64,000 nt of DNA. It comes from Paucibacter sp. PLA-PC-4 (lineage in GTDB: Bacteria; Pseudomonadota; Gammaproteobacteria; Burkholderiales; Burkholderiaceae_C). Within the stretch, counting starts at the first letter, position 1. Every line of letters begins with the position of its first letter. Made by a program: the position numbers and the translations under genes. This document shows positions 17,654 to 26,980 of this stretch, one piece after another. The notes below the pieces were generated by a model that had not been told where the DNA came from, ran no database searches, and saw only the letters and a program-made list of their open reading frames with translations. The stretch covers positions 124,001 through 188,000 of the forward strand of contig NZ_JAPFGP010000013.1 of NCBI RefSeq assembly GCF_026241155.1, written 5' to 3'.

Positions 17654-18577
17654 ATGGACCGCCTCAAGCAGATCGAATCCTTCGCCCTGGTGGCCACCAA
17701 GGGCAGCCTCACGGCGGCCGCCCAGACCGAGGGGGTGGCGCCGGCGGTGATGGGGCGGCGTATCGATGCGCTGGAGGAGCGGCTGGGGGTCAAGCTCTTG
17801 GTGCGCACGACGCGGCGCATCACCCTGACGCACGAGGGCAGCGCTTTTCTGGAGGACTGCCAGCGCCTGCTGGTCGAGTTCGCCGATGCCGAGGCCAGCG
17901 TCAGCGCCGGCGGGCTCAAGGCCAGCGGTCATTTACGCATCACTGCGCCGGCCGGCTTCGGGCGCCGCCATGTGGCGCCACTGGTGCCCGAGTTCCTTGC
18001 CAGCCATCAGGAACTGAGCATCTCGCTGAACCTCAGTGACCGGGTGGTGGACATCGCCGGCGAGGGCTTCGACTGCGCGGTGCGGGTCGGCGATCTGGTC
18101 GACTCCAGCCTGGTCAGCATGCGTCTGGCCGACAACCGGCGCCTGTGCGTGGCCACGCCGGGCTATCTGAAGCGCGCCGGCGTGCCGCAGCACCCGTCCG
18201 AGCTGGCGCGCCAGCAATGCCTGGGCCTGAGCTCGGACGCCAGCCAGACGCGTGGCTGGGCTTTCATGGTGGACGGCGAGTTGCTGCACTGGCGGCCCAG
18301 CGGCCGACTCGATTGCAGCGATGGCCAGGTGCTGCACGACTGGTGCCTGGCCGGCCTGGGCCTGGCATGGCGCAGCATCTGGGAAGTTGAGTCCGACATC
18401 AAGGCCGGACGGCTGCAGGCGGTACTGGAGGACTTTGCCGCGCCACCCAACGGCATCTTCGCGGTGGTGCCCCAGCGTAAGCACCTGCCGCTGCGGGTGC
18501 GGCTGTGGATAGATTTCCTAAAGCTCAATTACGGGGACCCTGGCTACTGGGCCCGGGCCGCCGGTAGGGAGCGCTGA
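17654..18577 (+). CDS. LysR-family transcriptional regulator
   Basis: 307 residues. N-terminal winged helix-turn-helix (about 1-60: IESFALVATKGSLTAAAQTEGVAPAVMGRRI is split here by the recognition helix around 30-45), followed by RITLTHEGSAFLEDCQRLL, then a periplasmic-binding-protein-like effector domain (about 90-295) beginning GHLRITAPAGFGRRHV. The sequence is of the CrgA/DsdC-like subgroup in which the effector is rarely predictable from sequence. Divergent from TonB receptor 3, with a palindromic candidate operator just upstream of its own start. Its 3' end is 4 bp from the convergent psiF gene. Confidence 0.93.
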   Translation: MDRLKQIESFALVATKGSLTAAAQTEGVAPAVMGRRIDALEERLGVKLLVRTTRRITLTHEGSAFLEDCQRLLVEFADAEASVSAGGLKASGHLRITAPAGFGRRHVAPLVPEFLASHQELSISLNLSDRVVDIAGEGFDCAVRVGDLVDSSLVSMRLADNRRLCVATPGYLKRAGVPQHPSELARQQCLGLSSDASQTRGWAFMVDGELLHWRPSGRLDCSDGQVLHDWCLAGLGLAWRSIWEVESDIKAGRLQAVLEDFAAPPNGIFAVVPQRKHLPLRVRLWIDFLKLNYGDPGYWARAAGRER

Positions 18578-18581
18578 TCGC

Positions 18582-18878
18582 TCAGCCCTTGGCGCTCAGA
18601 CACTCCTTCATGAAGGCCTTGCGCTCATCGCCGGTCTTGCCCTTGGCATCGGCATTACAGGTCTTCATTTTCTCCTGCTGAGGCGTACCCTGGGCCGCAG
18701 CGGTAGGCTTGGCCGACAGACATTCCTTCATGAAGGCCTTGCGCTCGTCGCCGGTCTTCCCCTTCGCATCGGCATTGCAGGTCTTCATCTTCTGCTGCTG
18801 CGGCGTGACCGCCTTCTCTTCGGCATGGGCACCGAAGGCGGCGATCGCCAGGCCGAGCATGATGGTGATGGACTTCAT
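18582..18878 (-). CDS. psiF: PsiF repeat protein
   Basis: 98-residue exported protein. Start at 18878 follows a GGAAGGAA ribosome site; the longer frame is rejected. A signal peptide (MKSITIMLGLAIAAFGAHA) precedes two PsiF repeats, in which a 28-residue stretch with KMKTCNADAKGK and AFMKECLSAK is repeated identically. Each repeat carries two Cys, likely disulfide-bonded in the periplasm, where the DsbA encoded nearby could act. PsiF of E. coli is induced by phosphate starvation; its molecular role is unknown. No clear Pho box was seen upstream. Confidence 0.9.
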   Translation of the reverse strand: MKSITIMLGLAIAAFGAHAEEKAVTPQQQKMKTCNADAKGKTGDERKAFMKECLSAKPTAAAQGTPQQEKMKTCNADAKGKTGDERKAFMKECLSAKG

Positions 18879-18981
18879 GGGCTGTTCCTTCCCTGTGGGG
18901 GTATGGGTTGCGGATCCGGCGAGGACCCTGACGGATTCCAACACAGCAACGCCAGCGACTCAACACCGGTTTACTGGGTCA

Positions 18982-20349
18982 TCACAGAATGCGGCGCGGG
19001 TGCGCAATGGTTTCATGGGCCGCATGCAGACGACGCACCAGCACCTGGATGAAAGCGCGGTCGAATCGATGCTGGCATTCGGGGCTCAGCAAGCCCAGCG
19101 ACTCGGGCGTGAACGAGATCGTCGTACAGATCTCGCTGACCTTGATGTCGGTGCTGTGGCGGCGCAGATCGGGGTTAGGCGCCAAGTAAGCCATCTCTCC
19201 GACCGAAGTGCCGGCGCCCAAGGTGGCCACCTTGGCGCCGTCGCGAAACACCTCGACCTCGCCCTGGGCAATGATGTGGAAGGTATTGCCCTCCTGGCCG
19301 CGCTTGTAGAGCGCATGCTCAAGCGGAAAGCGCCGCCAACGGGCCCGGTGCACCACCTCCCACAGCTCGACATCGCCGAAGTCGGCAAAGAACTCCAGCT
19401 CACGTAAAAGATTGAAACGCTCGGAGTCTTTGACCTCGTAGAGCCGCGCCAGCGGAACCAGTTGGCGCGCCACCAGCTCCGAGAGCGCACGGCCGAAGCT
19501 GTCCCAGTCCGGGTAGCGATCGGCCGGCTGCTTGGCCAGCGCGCGCTGTATCACCGCATCCAGCTCGACGGTGACGCCGCCGCGCAGACCCACGAGCGAA
19601 GGAGGTGCCTGGTGATAGATCTGGTGCATCAAGGCCATCTGGCTGGGCGCATCGAAAGGCGCACGCCCCGCCACCAGGTGGTACAGCACGGCACCGAGCG
19701 CGTAGATGTCGGCGCGGCAATCAACATCGCCGCCCTCGATCTGCTCGGGCGGCATATAGGCCAGCGAGCCGACCCGGTGCACCTGGGTCGCGTCGGAGCG
19801 CAGGTTCAGCGCGCTGCCGAAGTCACTGACCTTGACATCGGTGACTTGGCCCTGCGCGTCGAGAACCGCCAGCAGATTGGCCGGCTTGACGTCGCGGTGG
19901 ATCACGCCCTGGCGGAACACATAGTCCAGCGCCATCGCACACTTAAAGCCGAGCTCAACGATCTGATCCAGCGGCAGCAGCCGGTCGCTGCGGCAAAAGC
20001 TCTTCAGGGTCAGGCCCGGCACATATTCCATCACCAGATAAGGCGCATCCTGCTCGGGCACCGCATCCAGGATCTGCACGACATTGGGATGTTGCAGCCG
20101 GCCCGCCAGCGCGGCCTCGGCGGCATAGAAGCGGTTGGCCTGCGTGTCCGGCCCGCCACGGCTGGTTAGCGCCCAGGCGCGCACCCGCTTGATCGCGACC
20201 TCTTTGGCCTTGAATTCGTCCAGGCCCAAGAAGACATCGCTGGTGGCCCCCTCGCCGAGGCGGCGCAACACACGATACTTGCCGATATAGGTCGGCAAGT
20301 CGGCATGGGCGGCGGGAATAGAAGAGCTGGGGCCGGAGTCCGTGACCAT
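18982..20349 (-). CDS. Ser/Thr protein kinase fused to a cyclic-nucleotide-binding domain
   Basis: 455 residues, apparently cytoplasmic (no membrane helix seen). Kinase domain about 20-290 with the glycine loop [10 protein letters not shown], Lys in VAIKRV, catalytic loop [13 protein letters not shown] in VKVSDFG and the activation-segment end YMPPEQIEG: all key residues are present. After a linker a cNMP-binding fold (about 320-435) follows, with [21 protein letters not shown] and GEMAYL; the phosphate-binding cassette is divergent (RRHSTDI rather than R-[ST]-A), so ligand binding is uncertain. I chose the ATG at 20349, preceded at 7 nt by TATGAT. Divergent from argS with only 37 bp between. 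Confidence 0.9.
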   Translation of the reverse strand: MVTDSGPSSSIPAAHADLPTYIGKYRVLRRLGEGATSDVFLGLDEFKAKEVAIKRVRAWALTSRGGPDTQANRFYAAEAALAGRLQHPNVVQILDAVPEQDAPYLVMEYVPGLTLKSFCRSDRLLPLDQIVELGFKCAMALDYVFRQGVIHRDVKPANLLAVLDAQGQVTDVKVSDFGSALNLRSDATQVHRVGSLAYMPPEQIEGGDVDCRADIYALGAVLYHLVAGRAPFDAPSQMALMHQIYHQAPPSLVGLRGGVTVELDAVIQRALAKQPADRYPDWDSFGRALSELVARQLVPLARLYEVKDSERFNLLRELEFFADFGDVELWEVVHRARWRRFPLEHALYKRGQEGNTFHIIAQGEVEVFRDGAKVATLGAGTSVGEMAYLAPNPDLRRHSTDIKVSEICTTISFTPESLGLLSPECQHRFDRAFIQVLVRRLHAAHETIAHPRRIL

Positions 20350-20356
20350 GGCGGGC

Positions 20357-20379
20357 ATCATATGCGCGCCCCGTAGAAT
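20357..20379. promoter_or_regulatory. Back-to-back -10 boxes of the kinase gene and argS
   Basis: TATGAT on the minus strand (20357-20362) lies 7 nt before the kinase ATG, and TAGAAT on the plus strand (20374-20379) lies 7 nt before the argS ATG. Both genes would be leaderless, and each -35 region overlaps the other promoter, so the two polymerase sites probably exclude each other. Confidence 0.5.
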
Positions 20380-20386
20380 TGCGCCC

Positions 20387-22093
20387 ATGATTCAAGCCAA
20401 GCAGGATTTGCTCGCCGCCCTCGGCGAGGCCATCCAAGAACTGAGCCCCGGCGCCGAACTGGCCGCCGCTTTCGAGTCCCCCAAGCAGGCCAGCCACGGC
20501 GACCTGGCTTGCACCGCCGCAATGCAGCTGGCGCGACCGCTGAAGAAGAATCCGCGCGAACTCGCGCAAGCCCTGATCGAGGCTTTGCAGCGCCGAGCAG
20601 CCTTCCAGCAATGGGTGGACGCGCTTGAGATTGCCGGGCCCGGCTTCATCAATATCCGCCTGAAGGCCGCCGCCAAGCAAGCCGTCGTCGCCGAGGTGCT
20701 GAGCGCCGGCGCCGGCTTCGGCGCGCAACCGGCCAATGGCCAGCATGTGATGGTGGAGTTCGTCTCGGCCAACCCGACCGGCCCGCTGCACCTGGGCCAT
20801 GCACGTCAGGCCGCGCTGGGCGATTCGATCTGCAGCCTGTTCGCATCTCAGGGCTGGGACGTCACCCGCGAGTTCTATTACAACGACGCCGGCGTGCAGA
20901 TTGCGACCCTGGCCAACTCCACTCAGTGCCGCCTCAAGGGCCTGAAGCCCGGCGATGCCGGCTGGCCCGAGTCGGCCTACAACGGGGAGTACATCCAGGA
21001 CATCGCCGACGACTTCCTGGCCAGGAAAACCGTCAAGGCCGATGACCGTGAATTCACCGCCTCCGGCGACATCGAAGACCTGGAGAGCATCCGCCAGTTC
21101 GCCGTCGCCTATCTGCGCCATGAGCAGGACCTGGACCTGCAGGCCTTTGGCCTGAAGTTCAACAATTACTTCCTCGAGTCCAGCCTCTATCAAACCGGCG
21201 CTGTCGAAGCCACCGTTGCCAAGCTGCTTGCCTCCGGCAAGACCTTTGAGGAAGGCGGCGCGCTGTGGCTGCGCAGCACCGACTACGGTGACGACAAGGA
21301 CCGCGTGATGCGCAAGTCCGACGGCAGCTACACCTACTTCCTGCCCGATGTGGCATACCACATCAACAAGTTCCAGCGCGGCTACACCAAGTGCATCAAT
21401 GTGCAGGGCACCGACCACCACGGCACGATCGCCCGGGTGCGCGGCGGCCTGCAGGCTGCCGATGTCGGCATTCCGCAGGGCTTCCCCGACTATGTGCTGC
21501 ACAAGATGGTGCTGGTGATGCGCGGCGGCGAGGAAGTCAAGCTCTCCAAGCGCGCGGGCTCCTACGTCACCATGCGCGACCTGATTGACTGGACCAGCCG
21601 CGACGCGGTGCGCTTCTTTCTGACCAGCCGCAAGGCCGACACCGAGTTCACCTTCGACATCGATCTGGCGCTGAAGCAAAACGACGAGAACCCGGTGTTC
21701 TACGTGCAGTACGCCCACGCCCGCATCTGCTCCATCATCCGCAACTGGGTGGCCGCCGGCGGCGACGAGAGCCAGCTCGGCGGTGCTGATCTGAGCCTGC
21801 TGACGGCGCCGACCGAGGCCGCGCTGATGCTCAAGCTGGCCGACTATCCGCGCATGCTCAGCGGCGCGGCCGAGGGCCTGGCGCCGCACGATGTGGCCTT
21901 CTATCTGCGAGATCTGGCCGGTGCCTTCCATAGCTACTATGCGGCCGAACGCGTGCTTGACCAGGCACCGGAGTTGACCCGCGCCCGCGCCGCATTGCTG
22001 GCCGCCACCCGCCAGGTGCTGCGCAATGCGCTGGCCGTGCTGGGCGTCAGCGCACCGGAAGTGATGTCACGTGAAACTCTGGAGAATTCATGA
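20387..22093 (+). CDS. argS: Arginyl-tRNA synthetase
   Basis: Charges tRNA-Arg with arginine. 568 residues, normal for the family. Start at 20387 (MIQAKQDLL); the 15-codon extension upstream is rejected. N-terminal Add-1 domain (about 1-100), class I signature [19 protein letters not shown] with HLGH in place of HIGH, the KLSKRAG loop near residue 385 typical of ArgRS, and a C-terminal DALR anticodon-binding domain with [10 protein letters not shown]. The stop overlaps the start of the SPOR-protein gene by 4 bp (ATGA). No ribosome site precedes the ATG; TAGAAT 7 nt upstream suggests a leaderless mRNA. Confidence 0.97.
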   Translation: MIQAKQDLLAALGEAIQELSPGAELAAAFESPKQASHGDLACTAAMQLARPLKKNPRELAQALIEALQRRAAFQQWVDALEIAGPGFINIRLKAAAKQAVVAEVLSAGAGFGAQPANGQHVMVEFVSANPTGPLHLGHARQAALGDSICSLFASQGWDVTREFYYNDAGVQIATLANSTQCRLKGLKPGDAGWPESAYNGEYIQDIADDFLARKTVKADDREFTASGDIEDLESIRQFAVAYLRHEQDLDLQAFGLKFNNYFLESSLYQTGAVEATVAKLLASGKTFEEGGALWLRSTDYGDDKDRVMRKSDGSYTYFLPDVAYHINKFQRGYTKCINVQGTDHHGTIARVRGGLQAADVGIPQGFPDYVLHKMVLVMRGGEEVKLSKRAGSYVTMRDLIDWTSRDAVRFFLTSRKADTEFTFDIDLALKQNDENPVFYVQYAHARICSIIRNWVAAGGDESQLGGADLSLLTAPTEAALMLKLADYPRMLSGAAEGLAPHDVAFYLRDLAGAFHSYYAAERVLDQAPELTRARAALLAATRQVLRNALAVLGVSAPEVMSRETLENS

Positions 22094-22749
22094 GCCGAGC
22101 TCAAGCGCAGCGTCAGCAGCGGGGTGGATTTGTACTGGGATTGATTGTCGGGCTCTTGCTGGGGCTGGGCATCGCACTCGGTGTGGCGCTCTACATCACC
22201 AAGGTACCGATTCCCTTCATCAACAAGGTGCCGCAACGCACGGCCGACCATGACGCGCAAGAAGCCGAACGCAACCGCAACTGGGACCCCAATGCCGCGC
22301 TGAGCCCCCGTCCCGGCGCCAAGGCGGCCAGCGGCGTGCTGAGTCCTGCGCCTGTACCGGCGACGCCGCCTGCCGCCACAGCGCCAGCGCCCGCGCCCGC
22401 GCCCGCCAGCCCCACCCCGATCACAGCAGCCGCGCCGGCCGCCAGCGCCAAGCCCATCACAACCTCGCCCGCCACGGCCACGGCCCCGGCCAAGGCGGCG
22501 AGTGCCGCCGATGCCTACCTCTACTTCGTCCAGGCCGGGGCTTACACCCGCTCCGACGATGCCGAGCAGCAGCGCGCCAAGCTGGCGATGCAGGGCTTCA
22601 GCGCCAAGGTCTACGAGCGAGAGCAGTCGGGCCGCGTGGTGTTTCGTGTGCGCATCGGGCCGATGGACGGCCGCGACGAGGCCGAGGGCCTGCAACGCAA
22701 AGTCGAGGCCGCTGGGATCGAGGCAAATCTGGTGCGCGTCCAGCGCTGA
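22090..22749 (+). CDS. SPOR-domain membrane protein (FtsN-like)
   Basis: 219 residues, bitopic inner-membrane protein: short cytoplasmic N-terminus, one transmembrane helix (about 14-34, [21 protein letters not shown]), a long Pro/Ala-rich periplasmic linker (about 75-138) and a C-terminal SPOR domain (about 142-219: [30 protein letters not shown]). SPOR domains bind denuded septal peptidoglycan, so a role in cell division or septal wall remodelling is likely. Translationally coupled to argS. The gene order argS-SPOR-dsbA is common in Burkholderiales. Confidence 0.9.
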   Translation: MSRAQAQRQQRGGFVLGLIVGLLLGLGIALGVALYITKVPIPFINKVPQRTADHDAQEAERNRNWDPNAALSPRPGAKAASGVLSPAPVPATPPAATAPAPAPAPASPTPITAAAPAASAKPITTSPATATAPAKAASAADAYLYFVQAGAYTRSDDAEQQRAKLAMQGFSAKVYEREQSGRVVFRVRIGPMDGRDEAEGLQRKVEAAGIEANLVRVQR

Positions 22750-22811
22750 CCAGTCAACTCGCTTAGGATGCGGGCGTTGTCTGTTACTGCTGCCTCGCAA
22801 AGGATTTCAGA

Positions 22812-23480
22812 ATGAAGCGTCGTGATTTTTCTGCCCAGCTGGGCCTGTCTGGTCTGGCCCTGGCTGTGCCGGGCCTGAGTCTGGCCCAGGGCGGACCGCA
22901 AGAGGGCAAGCATTACCAGCGCCTGGCGCAGCCGCTGGCAGGCACGCCGGGCAAGATCGAGGTGGTGGAATTCTTCTGGTACGGCTGCCCGCACTGCAAT
23001 GCGTTCGAGCCGGTGGTGGCAGACTGGGTCAAGCAGCTGCCCGCGGACGTCAGCTTCCGCCATGTGCATGTGGCCTTCCGCGCCAATGTGAAGCTGCACC
23101 AGCGCCTGTTCTACGCGCTCGAAGCGCTGGGCAAGGAAAAGGATGTACGCGCCCGCGTCTTCGCCGCGATGCACCGCGAGGGCAAGGCCCTCGACAGCGT
23201 CAAGGCCATGACCGAATTCCTGACGCCCCTTGGCATCGAGGCGGACAAGTTCACCCAGGCCTACAACTCATTTGGCGTGCAGACCAAATGCACCCAGGCC
23301 GAGAAGCTCAGCGAGGCCTACCGCATCGACGGCGTGCCGGCTCTGGGCGTCGGCGGCCGCTTCTGGACCTCACCGGCACTGGCCTCTGCCGGCCAGCGCG
23401 TCAGCGAGATCGAATCGGGTCAGCGCGCGTTGGCCACGGTCGACTTCCTGATCCAGCGTTTGCGCAGCGGCAAGGCCTGA
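22812..23480 (+). CDS. dsbA: Thiol:disulfide interchange protein DsbA
   Basis: Periplasmic oxidase that introduces disulfide bonds into exported proteins; 222 residues. Thioredoxin fold with active site Cys59-Pro-His-Cys62 (FFWYGCPHCNAFEP), an inserted helical domain, and the cis-proline loop DGVPALGVGG. The leader MKRRDFSAQLGLSGLAL has a twin-arginine-like RRDF start, unusual for DsbA, which is normally SRP/Sec exported; the hydrophobic core and AQ cleavage site would also fit Sec. Separated by 62 bp from the SPOR gene; probably the same operon. Confidence 0.95.
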   Translation: MKRRDFSAQLGLSGLALAVPGLSLAQGGPQEGKHYQRLAQPLAGTPGKIEVVEFFWYGCPHCNAFEPVVADWVKQLPADVSFRHVHVAFRANVKLHQRLFYALEALGKEKDVRARVFAAMHREGKALDSVKAMTEFLTPLGIEADKFTQAYNSFGVQTKCTQAEKLSEAYRIDGVPALGVGGRFWTSPALASAGQRVSEIESGQRALATVDFLIQRLRSGKA

Positions 23481-23489
23481 GCCCGCCCC

Positions 23490-23511
23490 AGCCCCAATCC
23501 GGGGCTAGAAT
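23490..23511 (+). promoter_or_regulatory. Hairpin and candidate -10 box before lptA
   Basis: AGCCCC-aatcc-GGGGCT (23490-23506) lies after dsbA and has no T tract. It merges into TAGAAT (23506-23511), a -10 candidate 22 nt before the lptA ATG. It suggests a separate lptAB-rpoN promoter. Confidence 0.4.
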
Positions 23512-23533
23512 GGTCTGCAAGAATTGTGCCGCC

Positions 23534-24163
23534 ATGAACAACAGACCTGTCCTACTTCGATCGATGCTGCTTGCCCTGGCGCTGGCCACCGGCGGCTGGG
23601 CGGGTTCCGCACAGGCCGAAAAGGCCGACCGCAACAAGCCCATCAATATCGACTACGACCGCGGCGGGGTCGACTTCGTCAAGCAGCGCACCGAGTTCAG
23701 TGGCAACGTGGTGCTCAGCAAGGGCAGCATGGTCATGCGCGCGGCCCGCATGGATGTGCGCGAGACCAGCGACGGCTACCAGCAGGCCTATGCCAGCGGC
23801 GAGGCCGGCAAGCCGGTGACCTTCCGCCAGGCCCGCGACGTGCCGGGCGAGGCGGTTGAGGGCTCGGCCGACCAGGTCGAGTACGACAGTCGCTCTGACA
23901 CCGTGCGCTTTGTCGGCAATGCTGTGGTGCGGCGCATGCGTGGCGCCACCGTGGCCGACGAAGTGGTCGGCGCTGTGATCCACTACGACAACCGCTCCGA
24001 GGTCTTCAGCATAGAGGGCGGGCAGGCCTCGCCCCATCCTGCCGGCCGCGGTCGCATGGTGCTGATGCCGCGCGCGGCCGCCGCCTCCGAGCCGGCGGCC
24101 TCCGAGCCGGCCCTGCCGCTGCAGACCAGCCCGGGCTTGCAACAGCCGCGCAAGCCTTCATGA
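23534..24163 (+). CDS. lptA: LPS transport periplasmic protein LptA
   Basis: Periplasmic bridge protein that carries lipopolysaccharide from LptBFGC in the inner membrane to LptDE. 209 residues. Start at 23534; the longer frame runs into dsbA. Signal peptide ends GSAQAEKAD. OstA/LptA-type beta-jellyroll follows: [21 protein letters not shown]-type N-terminus, [19 protein letters not shown], and [19 protein letters not shown]. The Ala/Ser/Glu/Pro-rich tail repeats ASEP three times. The stop overlaps lptB by 4 bp. No lptC or kdsC gene lies upstream, unlike the usual order. Confidence 0.93.
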   Translation: MNNRPVLLRSMLLALALATGGWAGSAQAEKADRNKPINIDYDRGGVDFVKQRTEFSGNVVLSKGSMVMRAARMDVRETSDGYQQAYASGEAGKPVTFRQARDVPGEAVEGSADQVEYDSRSDTVRFVGNAVVRRMRGATVADEVVGAVIHYDNRSEVFSIEGGQASPHPAGRGRMVLMPRAAAASEPAASEPALPLQTSPGLQQPRKPS

Positions 24164-24933
24164 CGGCCGCGACCCCGGAACCCAGCGCCGCCGTCAGCCG
24201 CCTGGAGGCTGAGGGCCTGCAGAAAAGCTATGGTGTGCGCAAGGTGGTCAAGAACGTCCATCTCGATGTGCACAGCGGCGAGGTGGTCGGCCTGCTCGGC
24301 CCCAATGGCGCCGGCAAAACCACCAGCTTCTACATGATTGTCGGTCTGGTGCGCGCCGATGCCGGTGAGATCCGCATCGACGGCCAGGCTGTGCAACGCC
24401 TGCCCATCCACCAGCGCTCGCGCCTGGGCCTGTCCTATTTGCCGCAGGAAGCCTCGATCTTTCGCAAGCTGACTGTCGAGGAGAACATCCGCGCGGTGCT
24501 GGAGTTGCAGCAAGACGAGAATGGCCGCGCGTGGCCGACCGCCCGCATCAACGAGGCGCTAGAAAAGCTGCTGGACGAGCTGAGCATCGAGAAGCTGCGA
24601 GACAGCCCGGCACCGGCGCTCTCGGGCGGCGAGCGCCGTCGTGTCGAGATCGCCCGCGCGCTGGCCACCCAGCCACGCTTCATCTTGCTGGACGAACCCT
24701 TTGCCGGCGTTGATCCGATCGCGGTGCTGGAGATCCAGCGCATCATCCGCTTCCTAAAGAGCCGCGGCATCGGTGTGCTGATCACCGACCACAATGTGCG
24801 CGAGACTCTGGGCATCTGCGACCGCGCCTACATCATCAGCGAGGGCACGGTGCTGGCCGAGGGCACGCCGCACGAGATCGTCGACAACGCCGACGTGCGC
24901 AAGGTCTATCTGGGCGAACATTTCCGAATGTGA
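24160..24933 (+). CDS. lptB: LPS export ABC transporter ATPase LptB
   Basis: Cytoplasmic ATPase that drives LptFG to extract lipopolysaccharide from the inner membrane. 257 residues: Walker [11 protein letters not shown] loop [11 protein letters not shown], signature [15 protein letters not shown], Walker [15 protein letters not shown] loop ITDHNVRE. These match LptB closely, including [16 protein letters not shown]. Overlaps lptA by 4 bp; rpoN starts 4 bp after its stop. Confidence 0.97.
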   Translation: MTAATPEPSAAVSRLEAEGLQKSYGVRKVVKNVHLDVHSGEVVGLLGPNGAGKTTSFYMIVGLVRADAGEIRIDGQAVQRLPIHQRSRLGLSYLPQEASIFRKLTVEENIRAVLELQQDENGRAWPTARINEALEKLLDELSIEKLRDSPAPALSGGERRRVEIARALATQPRFILLDEPFAGVDPIAVLEIQRIIRFLKSRGIGVLITDHNVRETLGICDRAYIISEGTVLAEGTPHEIVDNADVRKVYLGEHFRM

Positions 24934-24937
24934 GCCC

Positions 24938-26443
24938 ATGAAGCAAAGCTTACAGGTCCGCCTCAGCCAGCATCTGGCGCTCACGCCACAGCTCCAGCAG
25001 TCGATCCGTTTGCTGCAGCTGTCTACCCTGGAGCTGAACCAGGAAGTCGAGCAGATGCTGGCCCAGAACCCTCTGCTCGAGACCGAAGAGGAATTTCCCG
25101 ACGCGCCGGCCGCAGCCGAGCTGCCCGAGATCCGTAAGGCCCAGGACGAGATCGGCGCCGACAGCGGCGCCGGCGAGCCCGAGACCACACCCGAGATCCA
25201 GGCCGAGGACTTCGGCGCCACCGAGCGCGAAGACTGGGAAAACGGCACCGAGCGCGATGACTTCGACGGCATTCGCGAGCTGCCCAGCAACAGCGGCTCG
25301 GGCAGCGGCGACGAAGACGGCGAGCGCCCCGAACAAGATTCGCCGGGTCTGAGCCTGCAGGAACATCTGAACCAGCAGCTGGCCGGCATGATGCTGAGCC
25401 CGGAGGACCGCGCCGCGCTCTATGTGCTGATCGAGTCGCTCAATGAGGACGGCTATCTGGAGGACAGCCTCGAAGAGCTGGTCGAATCGCTGGCCGGCGA
25501 GGCCGATGCCGAGGCGCGCGACGAGCTGCTCGACCGGCTGCGCTGCGCGCTCAAATGGCTGCAAAGCCTGGAGCCGCTGGGCGTCGGCGCCCGCGACCTG
25601 CCCGAGTGCCTGATCCTGCAGTTGCGCGCGCGGCCGCGTAGCGAGGCCCAGGTGGTGGCCATCCTGGTGTGCAAGCAGCATCTGGAGCTGCTGGCCAAAC
25701 GCGACTTGAAGAAGTTGATGGCGCTGACCGGTGCCGACGAGGCCTTGCTGCGCGAGGCCCAGGCACTGATCACCAGTCTGGAGCCCAAGCCCGGTCGCCA
25801 GTTCGCGCGCGGGCAGGCCCAGGCGGTGATCCCGGACGTGATCGTTCACAAGGCCGGCCGCGAGTTCCGCGTGATGCTGAACCCCGAGGTCGCACCCAAG
25901 CTGCGTATCAACGAGCTCTATGCCCAGGCACTGCGCGCCACTCGCGGCGGCGTCAGCAATTCGCCGCTGGGAGCCCAGCTGCAGGAGGCACGCTGGTTCA
26001 TCAAAAACATCCAGCAGCGCTTCGACACCATCCTGCGGGTCTCGCAGGCCATCGTCGAGCGGCAAAAGGGCTTCTTCACCCATGGCGAGCTGGCGATGAA
26101 GCCGCTGGTGCTGCGGGAGATCGCCGACGAGCTGGGACTTCACGAGTCAACCATCTCCCGGGTGACGAATGCCAAGTACATGGCAACCCGCTTCGGCACC
26201 TTTGAGCTGAAGTACTTCTTCGGCTCCGGCCTGAACACCGAGGCGGGTGGCAATGCCTCCAGCACGGCGGTGCGTGCGCTGATCAAGCAGTTCGTCGCCG
26301 CCGAGGACGTGGCCAAGCCGCTGTCCGACAGCGCGCTGTCGAACATGCTCGAAGAGCAAGGCATCCAGGTCGCGCGCCGCACGGTCGCCAAGTACCGCGA
26401 AGCGCTGAAAATCGCGCCGGCGAATCTGCGCAAGGCGATGTGA
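24938..26443 (+). CDS. rpoN: RNA polymerase sigma-54 factor
   Basis: 501 residues, standard length. Start at 24938 (MKQSLQVRLSQHLALTPQLQQSI); a longer frame overlaps lptB and is rejected. Region I is Gln/Leu-rich (about 1-50), region II acidic (about 55-130), then the core-binding domain, the helix-turn-helix near residue 385-405 (LREIADELGLHESTISRVTNAKYM) split across two helices, and the RpoN box ARRTVAKYREAL near the C-terminus. It directs transcription from -24/-12 promoters with enhancer-binding activators. Follows lptB; the usual hpf/raiA gene is not next to it. Confidence 0.97.
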   Translation: MKQSLQVRLSQHLALTPQLQQSIRLLQLSTLELNQEVEQMLAQNPLLETEEEFPDAPAAAELPEIRKAQDEIGADSGAGEPETTPEIQAEDFGATEREDWENGTERDDFDGIRELPSNSGSGSGDEDGERPEQDSPGLSLQEHLNQQLAGMMLSPEDRAALYVLIESLNEDGYLEDSLEELVESLAGEADAEARDELLDRLRCALKWLQSLEPLGVGARDLPECLILQLRARPRSEAQVVAILVCKQHLELLAKRDLKKLMALTGADEALLREAQALITSLEPKPGRQFARGQAQAVIPDVIVHKAGREFRVMLNPEVAPKLRINELYAQALRATRGGVSNSPLGAQLQEARWFIKNIQQRFDTILRVSQAIVERQKGFFTHGELAMKPLVLREIADELGLHESTISRVTNAKYMATRFGTFELKYFFGSGLNTEAGGNASSTAVRALIKQFVAAEDVAKPLSDSALSNMLEEQGIQVARRTVAKYREALKIAPANLRKAM

Positions 26444-26465
26444 AAGCTCCGCAATAAGGATGGCC

Positions 26466-26909
26466 ATGAAAGCTCAGACTACAAGCGCGCTGTTGATCCT
26501 GCTGTGCAACTCAGCATTGGCGATCGATGATGCGGCGGTTCGTCAATGCCGCAGCCTGAACGAAACTCAGGCCCGCCTGGCCTGCTACGACGCCTTGCCG
26601 CTGGCGGATACCAGCCCGATGGCCACCGCAAAACCGGCGCCCGCTGCGTCAACCGAGCAGTTCGGCCTTCAACGGCCGCCGGGACAGATCGACGCCATCC
26701 AGAGCCACATCCCGGGTCGCTTTGACGGTTGGCGGCCACAGCAAACCCTGCGCCTGGCCAATGGCCAGCTCTGGCAGATCAGTGACGACAGCAGCGGCGT
26801 CCACGGCATCGAGAACCCGAAAGTGACGATACGGCGCGGCTTCATGGGCGCTTTCTATATGGAGATCGAAGGTCGGACTCAGGCGCCGCGCGTCCAACGC
26901 CTGCGCTGA
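26466..26909 (+). CDS. Secreted protein of unknown function
   Basis: 147 residues from the ATG at 26466, which has AAGGA at good spacing; an ATG 6 bp upstream sits inside that site. Signal peptide ends SALAID. The mature N-terminus contains CRSLNETQARLACYD, a CR-x-L...RLACYD pattern seen in many small exported proteobacterial proteins, followed by a Pro/Ala linker and a beta-rich C-terminal part (LANGQLWQISDD, VTIRRGFMGAFYMEIEG). The two early Cys may be disulfide-bonded. I know no function for it. It lies 22 bp after rpoN and may be read through from it. Confidence 0.75.
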   Translation: MKAQTTSALLILLCNSALAIDDAAVRQCRSLNETQARLACYDALPLADTSPMATAKPAPAASTEQFGLQRPPGQIDAIQSHIPGRFDGWRPQQTLRLANGQLWQISDDSSGVHGIENPKVTIRRGFMGAFYMEIEGRTQAPRVQRLR

Positions 26910-26980
26910 AGCGAAGTCCGTCTATTGACTTAAATCAAGAGCGTTGACGCGATTCGTGGCTACTGTGCCAACCCGCGCCC

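Noticed and set aside
18600-18800. Repeated DNA in psiF as a mobile or CRISPR-like repeat
   Set aside because: The two copies are in frame and encode the two PsiF repeats of the protein.
24060-24120. Short tandem repeat at the end of lptA as a regulatory repeat
   Set aside because: It is an in-frame Ala-Ser-Glu-Pro coding repeat in the protein tail.
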